DNA of 64,000 nt, from positions 7,006,001 to 7,070,000 of the forward strand of contig NZ_CP109007.1 of the NCBI RefSeq assembly GCF_036226665.1, given 5' to 3'. A program made the translations under genes and the position numbers. Positions 1 to 7,808 of the stretch are shown here, one piece after another. The DNA is from Streptomyces sp. NBC_00691. GTDB taxonomy: Bacteria; Actinomycetota; Actinomycetes; Streptomycetales; Streptomycetaceae. The notes beneath the pieces are model-generated. The model worked only from the letters and a program-made list of their open reading frames with translations, was not told the DNA's origin and made no database searches. Position 1 is the first letter of the stretch. Every line of letters begins with the position of its first letter.

Positions 1-1777
1 CCGCGTCCGGTTCACCGAGAGCCCGCTCCATCCGTGCCTGGACGGTCAGCGCCTGCGCCGCCGTCCGTGGATCGCCCATGGAAGCGGCCAGTGCGGCCGA
101 TTCGACGGCCGCCGTCCGCGAGCGCTGCGGATCGCCGTCCGCGAGCACGTACTTGACGGCCAGCCGGAGCTGTACGGCGGCTCTCAGGGCCGTGTCGCCC
201 TCCGAGTCCTCCATCGCGTGGACGTACATCTCGTCGAGTCCGGTCAGCCCCTGCCCCGCCGTGTCGAGGACGGCGAGCCGCGCCCTGACCCGGTCGGAGG
301 GCACCGCGTCCCGGGCGAGCAGATCGGTGGCGGCCCGCATGGCGAGATCGGCGCGGGCCGCGCGGGCGGCCTCCTCGGCGGCGTCCACGAGCCGTGAGAT
401 CCGCCGTGTCCCGTGGCGACCCGGCGTCGACTCGGCGGCCAGCAGGGCGAGTTCGGCCGCGAGCGCGCTGTTCCCGCGACGCCGGGCCAGGTCGGCGGCG
501 TTCGCGACCTCGGCCGCGAGGTCCTCGTCCGGGCTGTCGGTTGCCAGTGCCCTGTGCCGTACCGCCTCCACCGGGTCGTCCACGACCTCCGCGAGGGCCG
601 CGTGCCCGGCGCTCCGCTCGGCCCAACAAGCGTCGTGCACCAGGGTGGAGGGCAGCAGCCCCGCGGTGAAGGTCACCGAACCGTCCTCGGCCAGCGACAC
701 GAGTCCGGCCCGCTCGGCCGCCGCGAGGTCCGCCTCCGCGTTGGGCCGCCCCGCCCGCCGTACCAGCGTCGAGGACGGACGCAGCGCGAGGGCGGCGAGC
801 AGCAGGGTCTCCCGTACGGCGAGGGGCGCGGCGCCCAGCAGCTGCCGGGCGAGGTCGCGGGCGCGCCCGGAGAGCGTCAGCGCCTCGGCGTGGTGCACCG
901 GGGTGCGCGCGTCGGCGAGCGAGCGGCCCACGGCCAGTGCGAGCCGCGGATTGCCGCCGCTGGCGCGGTGGATGCGGCCGGCCATCCGGGAGGGCAGCCG
1001 GTGATGGATGAGGAGTTCGGCGATCTCGTCGGCGTGCAGCGGCGGCACCAGCAGCACGTCCGCCTCGGACGGCACCCAGAGGTGGGCGGCGTGCGGATCG
1101 TCGGGGCGGTGGGGTGCGCGGTAGGGCTCGCCCGCCTCGCCGTACGGCTCAGGGGTCTCGACGGCCACCACCCGCAGCGCGGGCGGCGCGAGGTGGAGGG
1201 CGAAGCGGAGCAGGTCGGCGCTGTCCGCGTCGACGTGCTGGACGCCGTCGACGACGAGGAGCACCGGTCCCCGGCGGGTCAGGGTCCGGAGGATCTGGGC
1301 GATGCCGAGCCGCAGTGCGATCGGGTCCCAGCCGCCGGCGTCGAGCGGCGCCTCGCGGCAGAGCATGGCGACGGCGGTGCGCTGGGGCCCGGGCAGCTCG
1401 TCGAAGACCGCAGAGACCTCGGGCCCGGTGGAGGCCTTGTCGGTCGGGCGGGGCTCACGGCGCCTGCCGACGCGCGGATGCGGCAGGCTCACGGTCGCCG
1501 CCACCGAGGCCACGAGCGCGGCGGCCGACGCCCCGGGTATCTCGCGGTCGGACGGGAGTGTCGCCAGCCAGAGCACGGTCTCGCCGCGTGCCTCGGCGCG
1601 GGTCGCCCCGGCGAGCGCGAGCTCGGTCTTGCCGACACCGGCGGGTCCGGTGAGCAGGGCGCGGCCCCGGGTGTGGAGGGCGCGTTCGAGGCGGCGGAGG
1701 AGCTCTTCGCGGCCCACCGGCGCCGGGGGTCCCCCCGGACCCGTGGGGCGCAGGGCGAGGTACGGAGCTGTCGTCAC
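1..1777 (-). CDS. Large AAA ATPase regulator (LuxR/LAL type), 3' end beyond window
   Basis: Signal-transducing ATPase of the large LuxR-like (LAL) type, presumably a transcription activator. The translated frame shows a Walker A P-loop GPAGVGKT at residues 44-51, a Walker B-like strand LLVVDGVQ near residue 175, and then a long Ala/Leu/Arg-rich helical region typical of the winged-helix and TPR-like parts of these proteins. The start is GTG, seven bases after GGAGGTG. About 592 codons are present and the gene runs off the left edge, so the C-terminal LuxR helix-turn-helix expected for the family cannot be checked. A different STAND ATPase is possible. No ligand can be inferred. Confidence 0.8.
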   Translation of the reverse strand, partial: MTTAPYLALRPTGPGGPPAPVGREELLRRLERALHTRGRALLTGPAGVGKTELALAGATRAEARGETVLWLATLPSDREIPGASAAALVASVAATVSLPHPRVGRRREPRPTDKASTGPEVSAVFDELPGPQRTAVAMLCREAPLDAGGWDPIALRLGIAQILRTLTRRGPVLLVVDGVQHVDADSADLLRFALHLAPPALRVVAVETPEPYGEAGEPYRAPHRPDDPHAAHLWVPSEADVLLVPPLHADEIAELLIHHRLPSRMAGRIHRASGGNPRLALAVGRSLADARTPVHHAEALTLSGRARDLARQLLGAAPLAVRETLLLAALALRPSSTLVRRAGRPNAEADLAAAERAGLVSLAEDGSVTFTAGLLPSTLVHDACWAERSAGHAALAEVVDDPVEAVRHRALATDSPDEDLAAEVANAADLARRRGNSALAAELALLAAESTPGRHGTRRISRLVDAAEEAARAARADLAMRAATDLLARDAVPSDRVRARLAVLDTAGQGLTGLDEMYVHAMEDSEGDTALRAAVQLRLAVKYVLADGDPQRSRTAAVESAALAASMGDPRTAAQALTVQARMERALGEPDA

Positions 1778-2005
1778 TGTCCATCACCTCCGGCGCGCTC
1801 GGGCCCCCGGCCCATGAGCCCCGTGGGCAGAGAATACGGAGCCCACCCGTGGAGTCCAGGCCCTGTGTCCGGCATTCGGACAGGGCACCCCGGCGGGGCG
1901 GCGGCCCGGAACGCCAGGACGCGCCCGTGGTATAGACCACGAGCGCGTCGCTGACCAGCAATGATGCTGATGTGGGGGGTGGTTCGGTGGTGGAGCGGTG
2001 GTGCC

Positions 2006-3832
2006 TTAGAAGGTCAGGCTCCACGAGTTGATGTAGCCGGTGTCACCCGTGGCCACATCGCGGACCTGAAGCTTCCAGGTGCCGTTGGCGACCTCGCTCG
2101 ACGCGTCGACCGTGTAGGTGGTCAGGACGTTGTCGGCGCTGTCCGAGGAGGAGGACGCCTTGAGGTTGCGCACCGTGCCGTCGGGGGCGACCAGGTCGAT
2201 GACCAGGTCCCCGCGCCAGGTGTGCTTGATGTCCACGCCGACCTTGAGGGCGGCGGGGGCGTTGCCGGTGCGGCCGGTGACGGCGATCGAGGACGACACG
2301 GTGGCGTTGTCCGCGATCGTCACATCGGTCGCGTTGGTGAAGACGGTGCCGGCCGGCGGGGTGGTGGTGACGGCGTCGACCGTCTTCGCCGTGTCGGCGA
2401 TGCCGGTGCCGCAGCCGCCGGTGCAGGTGCCGGGCAGCGGGCGGGCGTTGGCCTTGATCGCGGACTCGATCTCGGCCGGGGTCAGGGTGCTCTTGGCCGA
2501 CTTCAGCAGGGCGGCGAGGCCGGCGATGTGCGGCGCCGCCATCGACGTGCCCTGGTAGGGCTTGTAGTTCTCGGCCGACTGGGTGGTCGCGCCCGAGTTC
2601 AGCGTGGAGTAGATGCCGTTCTCGGGGGTGGTGACGGTGCCGGGCGTGTCGGTCGAGCGGCGGGTCTCGCCGCCGGGCGCGGCCACGTCCACGATGGCGC
2701 CGAAGTTCGAGTAGTACGACCGGTTGCCCTCGCGGCTGGTGGACGCCACGTTGATGACGTTCGCGCAGTTCGCGGGGGTGAATCCGGAGGCGTTGGCGTT
2801 GCTGTTGCCCGCGGCGACGACGACGGTGGTGCCGCGCGAGACGGCGCCGTTGATCGCGGTCTGGTAGACGCTCGGGCAGGTCGCGCTCGCGCCGCCCAGG
2901 CTCAGGTTGATGACCTTCGCCGGGGTGGCGTTGGCCGGGACGCCCGGCACGGTGCCGCCGGAGGCCCACGTGATGGCGTCGGCGATGTCGGCGGACGAGC
3001 CGCCGCACTTGCCGAGCACCCGCACGGGCTGGATCTTCGCGTTGTACGCGATGCCCGCGATGCCCTTGGTGTTGTTCGTGACGGCGCCGATGGTGCCGGC
3101 CACGTGGGTGCCGTGCCAGGAGGAGTTCGAGGCCTTGGAGCCGGTGCCGCACTCGTTGTCGGTGGCGTTCCAGTCGCCCTCGTCCTTCGCGTCCGCGTCG
3201 CGGCCGTTGCCGTCGCGGGCGTCGGCGGAGGTCGAGATGAAGTCGTAACCGGAGACGACATTGCCCGCGACGTCCGAGTGGGCCGCGTAGCCGGTGTCGA
3301 TGACGGCGACGGTGACGCCGGAGCCGGTCGTCTTGTCCCAGGCCGCAGGAACGTTCATGCCACCCGTGGGCTCGAACAGGTCCCACTGCTTGGCGTAGTC
3401 GGTGTCGTTCGGCGTGACCGCCATCGCGTAGGCGCGGATGTCGGGCTCGACCGAGGCGACGGACGGGTCGGCGCGGAACGCGGCCATGACCTCCGTCACG
3501 TCCTGCTTGCTGGCGCTGTCGCCCAGGTCGACCAGGGCGCCGCCGCCGGCGAGACGACGCTCGAAGGAGAGCTTCTCGCCCGTCTTCGCGGCCTTCTCGG
3601 CCGTGTCGCTCTTCGCGGCGGTGTTCGAGCCGGCCTCGGCGGCCTGGCTCTTGTAGGTGACGATGACCTTCTCGACCGGGGCGCTGGGGAGCGCCCGCAT
3701 CGTCTGCGAAGCCGGTGCGGGCTTCGGGGTGGCAGCGCCCGGGGCGGCGGCGATCGCCCCGGTCGTGGCAGCGGCGCCGAGGATCGCGGCGCTCGCGACC
3801 ACGGATATGACTCTCCGCCTGGAACCGTTCAA
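2006..3832 (-). CDS. Secreted S8 (subtilisin-like) serine protease with P-domain
   Basis: Extracellular serine endopeptidase. The 608-residue product has a Sec-type signal peptide (basic start, hydrophobic stretch, Ala-rich cleavage region near residue 30), an inhibitor I9-like propeptide to about residue 135, and the subtilase domain. The triad is readable: Asp179 in AVIDTGY, His240 in SSWHGTHVAG, Ser430 in GTSMAAPH, with oxyanion Asn343 in AAGNSN. A proprotein-convertase P-domain fills the C-terminus (about 495-608). The start is TTG, seven bases after AAAGGG. The in-frame extension upstream to an ATG lacks signal-peptide character. The propeptide implies secretion as an inactive zymogen. 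Probably monocistronic. Confidence 0.93.
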   Translation of the reverse strand: MNGSRRRVISVVASAAILGAAATTGAIAAAPGAATPKPAPASQTMRALPSAPVEKVIVTYKSQAAEAGSNTAAKSDTAEKAAKTGEKLSFERRLAGGGALVDLGDSASKQDVTEVMAAFRADPSVASVEPDIRAYAMAVTPNDTDYAKQWDLFEPTGGMNVPAAWDKTTGSGVTVAVIDTGYAAHSDVAGNVVSGYDFISTSADARDGNGRDADAKDEGDWNATDNECGTGSKASNSSWHGTHVAGTIGAVTNNTKGIAGIAYNAKIQPVRVLGKCGGSSADIADAITWASGGTVPGVPANATPAKVINLSLGGASATCPSVYQTAINGAVSRGTTVVVAAGNSNANASGFTPANCANVINVASTSREGNRSYYSNFGAIVDVAAPGGETRRSTDTPGTVTTPENGIYSTLNSGATTQSAENYKPYQGTSMAAPHIAGLAALLKSAKSTLTPAEIESAIKANARPLPGTCTGGCGTGIADTAKTVDAVTTTPPAGTVFTNATDVTIADNATVSSSIAVTGRTGNAPAALKVGVDIKHTWRGDLVIDLVAPDGTVRNLKASSSSDSADNVLTTYTVDASSEVANGTWKLQVRDVATGDTGYINSWSLTF

Positions 3833-4231
3833 GGTGTGGCCCTTTCGAGTACGACGTAGCTGCGGAGCAGTGGCGGCGGCGCGGGACGCGGTGCGAAGTG
3901 GGGTCGCGATCCGGCATTCCCTGGGCTGGGGGGCCCGTGCGCCGCCACCGGCGCGACGGCCCGGGTCAAGGCCGTCACCGGCGGATGCCACCCTCCGCAT
4001 GCACCTGTCAGGGTGCGGTCGGGGGATGATATCTGCCGGTGCGGAGGACAGTAGGGAACGGGGGGGTGAACCCGATACGGGGAAAACCCTTGTCGCCCCT
4101 CACGGGGCGGCGGGGGTCCGGTGAGGGGAGGTGCGACCGCGGTCGCGGGCACGGGAGTCGGCGCCCTGTCACCCGCGTACCGGGCGGCGGGAGTACGCCC
4201 GGTCGACCTGCCGCAGCACCATGTTCCGGCA

Positions 4232-4249
4232 GGCAGGTACGTACCTGCC
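4232..4249. promoter_or_regulatory. 18-bp perfect palindrome, candidate operator
   Basis: GGCAGGTAC followed directly by GTACCTGCC gives a perfect dyad with no spacer. It is flanked by related AGGTAC/GGTACA words. It lies about 400 bp upstream of the protease start and 230 bp downstream of the acetyltransferase stop. TetR- and GntR-type regulators bind such dyads. The cognate regulator is unknown. Confidence 0.4.
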
Positions 4250-4434
4250 CCACGGGAAAGGTACACACCTCTCCGCGGACGCCCGAGGGTGCCCCCACCA
4301 CAAGGCCGCCCGGGCGAGGCGGCCCGGCCACGGCGCCGCGGCCGGGGCCGGACGTGGGACCGGACGGTCCGGTCAACGCGCCGCGGTGAGGCGGCCGTGG
4401 GGCCGGACGGCCCGGCCATGGCACCGCTGGTCAT

Positions 4435-4450
4435 CCGGCCGTGGGGCCGG
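4435..4450 (-). terminator. Possible GC-rich hairpin after the GNAT gene
   Basis: CCGGCC-GTGG-GGCCGG can fold into a 6-bp stem with a tetraloop about 25 bases past the acetyltransferase stop on the minus strand. There is no T-tract, so this is only a weak terminator candidate. Confidence 0.3.
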
Positions 4451-4475
4451 CGGCGAGCTGCGGACCCGCGTGGCC

Positions 4476-5342
4476 TCAGCCGAGTTCGAGCGTCGTCACC
4501 CCGTACACGCGCTCGCGTGCCACCGGTCGGACCGGACCCGTGTACATCCGGGCCGTCTCGAAGGTCGGCTCCAGACCCCGCTCCTCGGCCAGCCGCGCCG
4601 CGGCCGGATTCGACTCCGGCATGTCGACCGCGATCCGGGGCGAGCCGAACTCCCTGGCCTCGGCGGCGAGCGCGTCGAGCAGGGCCGCTGCGTCGGCCGG
4701 GGTGTCCGCGAACAGTGGCCCCACCCGCGCCTCGTCCTGCGCCGGCCTCACCACCCCGTACCCGGCGGGACGGCCGTCGACGATCCGCACCAGCGCACGA
4801 TGCCCCGGCGTGGCCAGCCAGGAGCCCAGGAACCGCGGCCGGTCGGCGTGATGGCACGCGTTGTCGTACGCGGCGAGGGCGGCCGGGTCGACGGCCGCGG
4901 CGGGCACCACCCCGGTCACCGGCGCGTCGGGGACCGGGACCTCGCCCACGTAGCGCGCGGTGCGGTACGCCGTCGCGAAGCCGGAGCGCCGGTAGTTGTC
5001 CTGCTGCGCCGGCACCCCGTCGAGCCCGACGGAACGGTCACCCGCGTGCGCGAGCGCGGCCCGCCAGGTGGCCAGGCCGTGCCCGAGGCCGCGGAGCCCG
5101 GGGCGTACGAGATAGAAGCCCAGGAACGCGTACGCGTCGTCGTAGGTGACGACCGAAATGGCCGACACGGGCTCCCCGTCGACCCGGCCGAGGAAGAACC
5201 CCCGGGGGTCCTGCGCGAAGAACGGGGCGGCGTCCGAGAGCCCCGGGTTCCACCCCTCCTCGGCCGCCCAGGCGCGCACGAGCGCCCAGTCCCGCTCCGT
5301 GGCGGGGGAGACGGAGAGCGAACCGGAGGAGGCGGAGGCCAT
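4476..5342 (-). CDS. GNAT N-acetyltransferase, two GNAT modules
   Basis: Acetyl-CoA-dependent N-acetyltransferase of unknown substrate, 288 residues. The N-terminal half has the acetyl-CoA-binding signature around YLVRPGLRGLGHG (about residues 78-91), matching the R/Q-x-x-G-x-G/A loop. The C-terminal half resembles the second GNAT-like module (Acetyltransf_18 type) of two-domain family members. The ATG start follows a GAAGGGATC stretch. It lies alone, separated from the upstream NAD-kinase-like gene by 401 bp with a tandem repeat. Cytoplasmic; the role cannot be read from context. Confidence 0.88.
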   Translation of the reverse strand: MASASSGSLSVSPATERDWALVRAWAAEEGWNPGLSDAAPFFAQDPRGFFLGRVDGEPVSAISVVTYDDAYAFLGFYLVRPGLRGLGHGLATWRAALAHAGDRSVGLDGVPAQQDNYRRSGFATAYRTARYVGEVPVPDAPVTGVVPAAAVDPAALAAYDNACHHADRPRFLGSWLATPGHRALVRIVDGRPAGYGVVRPAQDEARVGPLFADTPADAAALLDALAAEAREFGSPRIAVDMPESNPAAARLAEERGLEPTFETARMYTGPVRPVARERVYGVTTLELG

Positions 5343-5743
5343 GGGGATCCCTTCAACAGCCGGGAGCGGGCGCGTACTCGATCGGGAATCCGGCGAACCG
5401 GAGCACCGCCGAGCCGGAGAACAGGGGAGGCGGGGGCAGGCGAACCGGGCGAAAGGCAGACGGAACGCCAGTGGAAAAGCGGGCAAAGCGCGCCGAGCAT
5501 AGCGCCCGGCGCGACCACACCCGCCCACGGCCGATCGATTCCGGCCGCAGTCCCGGCGGCGACTCGCCGTCAGGTCCGGTCAGGCTGAGAGGTCCGGCCC
5601 GGCCGCCGGCGGAACCGGCCCGGCCGCCGGCGGAACCGGCCCGGCCTCCGGCGGAACCGGCCCGGCCGTGGCCCTCGGCGGCTCCGCTCCCGCCGCCGTC
5701 GACCTCCCCGGCCACTCCGCCCCCGGCCGCCCGGGACCCGGCG
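5343..5743. other. 401-bp intergenic stretch with a GC-rich tandem repeat
   Basis: No credible gene. The left part should hold the acetyltransferase promoter. The right part contains 3.5 copies of a 21-bp direct repeat, annotated separately, lying just downstream of the NAD-kinase-like stop. Confidence 0.6.
5594..5667. repeat. Tandem repeat, 21-bp unit, about 3.5 copies
   Basis: The unit starts CCGGCCCGGCCGCCGGC and ends GGAA. Copies begin at 5594, 5615 and 5636, the third with a single G-to-T change, followed by an 11-base partial copy. The period is a multiple of three, so minus-strand frames run through it without stops, but it lies outside the called genes. The spacing is far too short and the units too contiguous for CRISPR. 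Confidence 0.85.
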
Positions 5744-6643
5744 TCAGTGGACGAGACGCAGGCGCGGCCCCGCGACCGTGAGGCGCACGGTCTGGCCCCA
5801 GGTCAGCTCCAGCGCGTCCGACTCGACGCCGTCGCCGAACACCACCAGCCGGTCCGACTCGACGGTGAGGCGCAGCCCCTGACCAGGGTCGAGGAGGCCC
5901 TCGACCCGGCTCGTTCCGGTCGCCGGAGACGGCCACGCCTCGCGGACGAACCAGGCGAGCCGGGCATCCGCGGGCGCGGGCAGCGCGAGCCCGCTGGAGC
6001 GCTGCTCCCACAACGACCGCAGCCAGCCCGTGGCCCCCGTACCGGTGCCGACGAGCACCCCCGACGAGGCCTGGGCCTCCGGGGGGAGCTCCGTCGCGTC
6101 GAGGTCCAGGGTGTAACGGGCGGTCTGATGGCCGCGCGGCCCGACGTAGATCTCGTTCAGCGCGAGGAGCCGCTGCGCGTCGTCGGTGACGGCCTCCACC
6201 ATCGTCAGCTCGTCGACCGTCGCCCCGGCCCCCGCCGCGTACGGCAGCAGACGCCGCGCCCGGTCCGCCCGGTGGCGGACCAGGACGCCCGGATTGCGCC
6301 CCGGATCGGCGTCGATCCCGATGACGGGCTGCCCGGTGAGGTACTTCGCCGCGTTGGCGACCAGACCGTCCTGCCCGACCACCACGACCACGTCCTCCGG
6401 CCCGAACAGGAACCGGTCCAGATCGGCGCGTTCCACCCTGGTCTGCCGCCAGGTCAGCGGCACCGCGGCCGCCACCTCGGCCAGCGCGCGGCGGGTGCGC
6501 TCGTGCCGCTCGCGCACGGCGTCGACCGAGCGGCCGCGCGCGGAGAGGAAGAACGCGGCCTGGCCGTGCGTACCGTGCCGGGCGAGCAGCTCCTCGTACT
6601 CCGTGGTCCGGTGCACGAGCACCGCGCGCGGCGCGAGGCTCAC
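5744..6643 (-). CDS. NAD kinase-like protein
   Basis: Member of the ATP-NAD kinase/diacylglycerol kinase fold, 299 residues, predicted to phosphorylate NAD(H) or a related ligand. Family landmarks are recognisable but divergent: the usual GGDG loop appears as VVGQDGLVANAAKYL (about residues 88-102), the NE motif as LNEIYVG, and the conserved Thr/Gly loop as GTGTGATGW. The GGDG-to-GQDG change may alter activity. The ATG start overlaps the stop of the upstream SPFH gene by four bases (ATGA), so the two are probably translationally coupled and functionally linked. It could be a paralogue of the housekeeping NAD kinase with a special role. Confidence 0.8.
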   Translation of the reverse strand: MSLAPRAVLVHRTTEYEELLARHGTHGQAAFFLSARGRSVDAVRERHERTRRALAEVAAAVPLTWRQTRVERADLDRFLFGPEDVVVVVGQDGLVANAAKYLTGQPVIGIDADPGRNPGVLVRHRADRARRLLPYAAGAGATVDELTMVEAVTDDAQRLLALNEIYVGPRGHQTARYTLDLDATELPPEAQASSGVLVGTGTGATGWLRSLWEQRSSGLALPAPADARLAWFVREAWPSPATGTSRVEGLLDPGQGLRLTVESDRLVVFGDGVESDALELTWGQTVRLTVAGPRLRLVH

Positions 6644-7647
6644 GACCGGGCCCCGCCCTCACCGAGCTTGGCAAGCAACCCCGTCAGGACGTCGGGCGAG
6701 AGCGTCAGGTGCTCGATCCGGGGCAGGTTCTCGGCGGCCCGGGACACGGCGAGGGCGTGCAGGGTGGCGGGTTCCACCTCGGCGTGCGCCCGCAGCCAGG
6801 CGGACTGCGCCCCGGCGCGCGCCTGCCCGACCTCGCGCGCCGCCTCCGCCTCGGCCTGGGCGAGGCGCACCTTCCGTACGGCCTCGGCCTCGGCCCGTAC
6901 GGCGTCGGCGGCGGCGTTCTCCTCGGCCTCGCGGCGGGCGTTGGTACCGCGCTGCTCGACGAGCCGTTCCTCCTGGCGGGCCAGCTCGATCTTGCTCGCC
7001 AGCTCGTTCTCCGCGATGGCGCGCTCGCGCTCGACGGCGACCGCCCGGCGCTCGTACGTGGCCCGGTCGGCCTCCTGCTGGATCTGTTCGCGGGCGGGGG
7101 TGCGCAGGGCGCGCTCGACCTCGGGTTCGGGACGGATGGCGACCACCCGGACGGCGACGACCTCGATGCCGGTGGACGGCAGGCGGGGCTCGGCGGCGAG
7201 TCCGGCCGTGACCCGGTCCCGTACCGCAGCCACGCCGTCGACGAGCGCCTCGGCCAGTACGGTGCGGGCGAGGACGTCGAGGGCGTGCTGCTGGGCGGTC
7301 TCGGTGAGGAGCGTGGCGATCTGCTCCAGCGGGGTGCCGCGCCACGCGCCCGTGTCGGGGTCGATGGAGAAGTCGAGCCGGGTGGCGGCGGCCGCCGGGT
7401 CGCCGATCCGGTAGGTGACGGTGGACTGGACGCTGACGTCCTGGAAGTCGGCGGTCCTGGCGTGGAAGGCCATGGCCAGTTCGCGGTCGTTGACCGGGAC
7501 CTCGGAGAGGGCCGCGGTGAGCGGGCGGAACCAGAAGCTCAGTCCCTCGCCGTCGTGCACGAGGCTGCCGCGGCGCTGGTGGCGGATGTGCGCGGTGGGC
7601 GCGGAGCGCAGATGGCGCCAGCCGGCCCGCCGGGTGATGTCGGCCAT
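6640..7647 (-). CDS. SPFH/Band 7 domain protein
   Basis: SPFH (stomatin/prohibitin/flotillin) scaffold protein, 335 residues. The N-terminal half carries the SPFH fold. From about residue 195 follows a long Ala/Glu/Arg-rich helix (repeated AEAEA and REAEE patterns) that should form a coiled coil for oligomerisation. No transmembrane helix is evident, so it is probably a cytoplasmic or peripheral membrane scaffold. The ATG start follows AAGGGGGG. The gene is first in an operon with the NAD-kinase-like gene (ATGA overlap). Its promoter is framed by two copies of a palindrome, so it is likely repressed or activated by a dimeric regulator not encoded next to it. Confidence 0.88.
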   Translation of the reverse strand: MADITRRAGWRHLRSAPTAHIRHQRRGSLVHDGEGLSFWFRPLTAALSEVPVNDRELAMAFHARTADFQDVSVQSTVTYRIGDPAAAATRLDFSIDPDTGAWRGTPLEQIATLLTETAQQHALDVLARTVLAEALVDGVAAVRDRVTAGLAAEPRLPSTGIEVVAVRVVAIRPEPEVERALRTPAREQIQQEADRATYERRAVAVERERAIAENELASKIELARQEERLVEQRGTNARREAEENAAADAVRAEAEAVRKVRLAQAEAEAAREVGQARAGAQSAWLRAHAEVEPATLHALAVSRAAENLPRIEHLTLSPDVLTGLLAKLGEGGARS

Positions 7648-7663
7648 GAAGAGACCCCCCTTG

Positions 7664-7712
7664 TCGTCATGTTGACGATAGTGGGGTTCCCTGGTTGTCG
7701 TCAAGATGACGA
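7664..7712 (-). promoter_or_regulatory. SPFH operon promoter with twin operators
   Basis: Two copies of TCGTCA-N3-TGACGA lie at 7664-7678 and 7698-7712, centres 34 bp apart. On the minus strand a promoter TTGACG-N18-TATCGT is readable. Its -35 falls in the distal palindrome and its -10 in the proximal one. This is a classic repressor arrangement. The binding protein is unknown; dyads of this size suit GntR-, PadR- or MarR-type proteins. Confidence 0.6.
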
Positions 7713-7773
7713 ATTCAAGGTCGTCCCAGGGGGGAGAGGGGTCTCTCGACGGTTCGCCGACCGGTTCCTCGAA

Positions 7774-7808
7774 GGGGCCACGACGATTCCCCGACGAGTG
7801 AGGGCCCC
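7774..7808 (-). terminator. Hairpin after the DMT transporter gene
   Basis: GGGGCC (7774-7779) pairs with GGCCCC (7803-7808) just past the transporter stop. There is no clear T-tract. A weak, possible terminator separating this gene from the SPFH promoter. Confidence 0.3.

Larger units (their letters stand above)
3833..4475. other. 643-bp non-coding stretch upstream of the protease
   Basis: No convincing gene was found here; the open frames have shadow-like, Arg/Pro/Gly-rich translations. It must hold the protease promoter, though no clear -35/-10 pair stands out. The notable content is an 18-bp perfect palindrome near its middle, annotated separately, and GC-rich ggccgtggggcc-type repeats next to the acetyltransferase stop. 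Confidence 0.6.

Noticed and set aside
413..3859. Long plus-strand open frames (413-1954 and 1961-3859)
   Set aside because: They are shadows of the minus-strand regulator and protease. Translations are Gly/Arg/Val-rich without motifs, while the minus strand shows P-loop and catalytic-triad motifs.
5594..5667. CRISPR-like repeat
   Set aside because: Contiguous 21-bp units with no spacers and no cas genes nearby.
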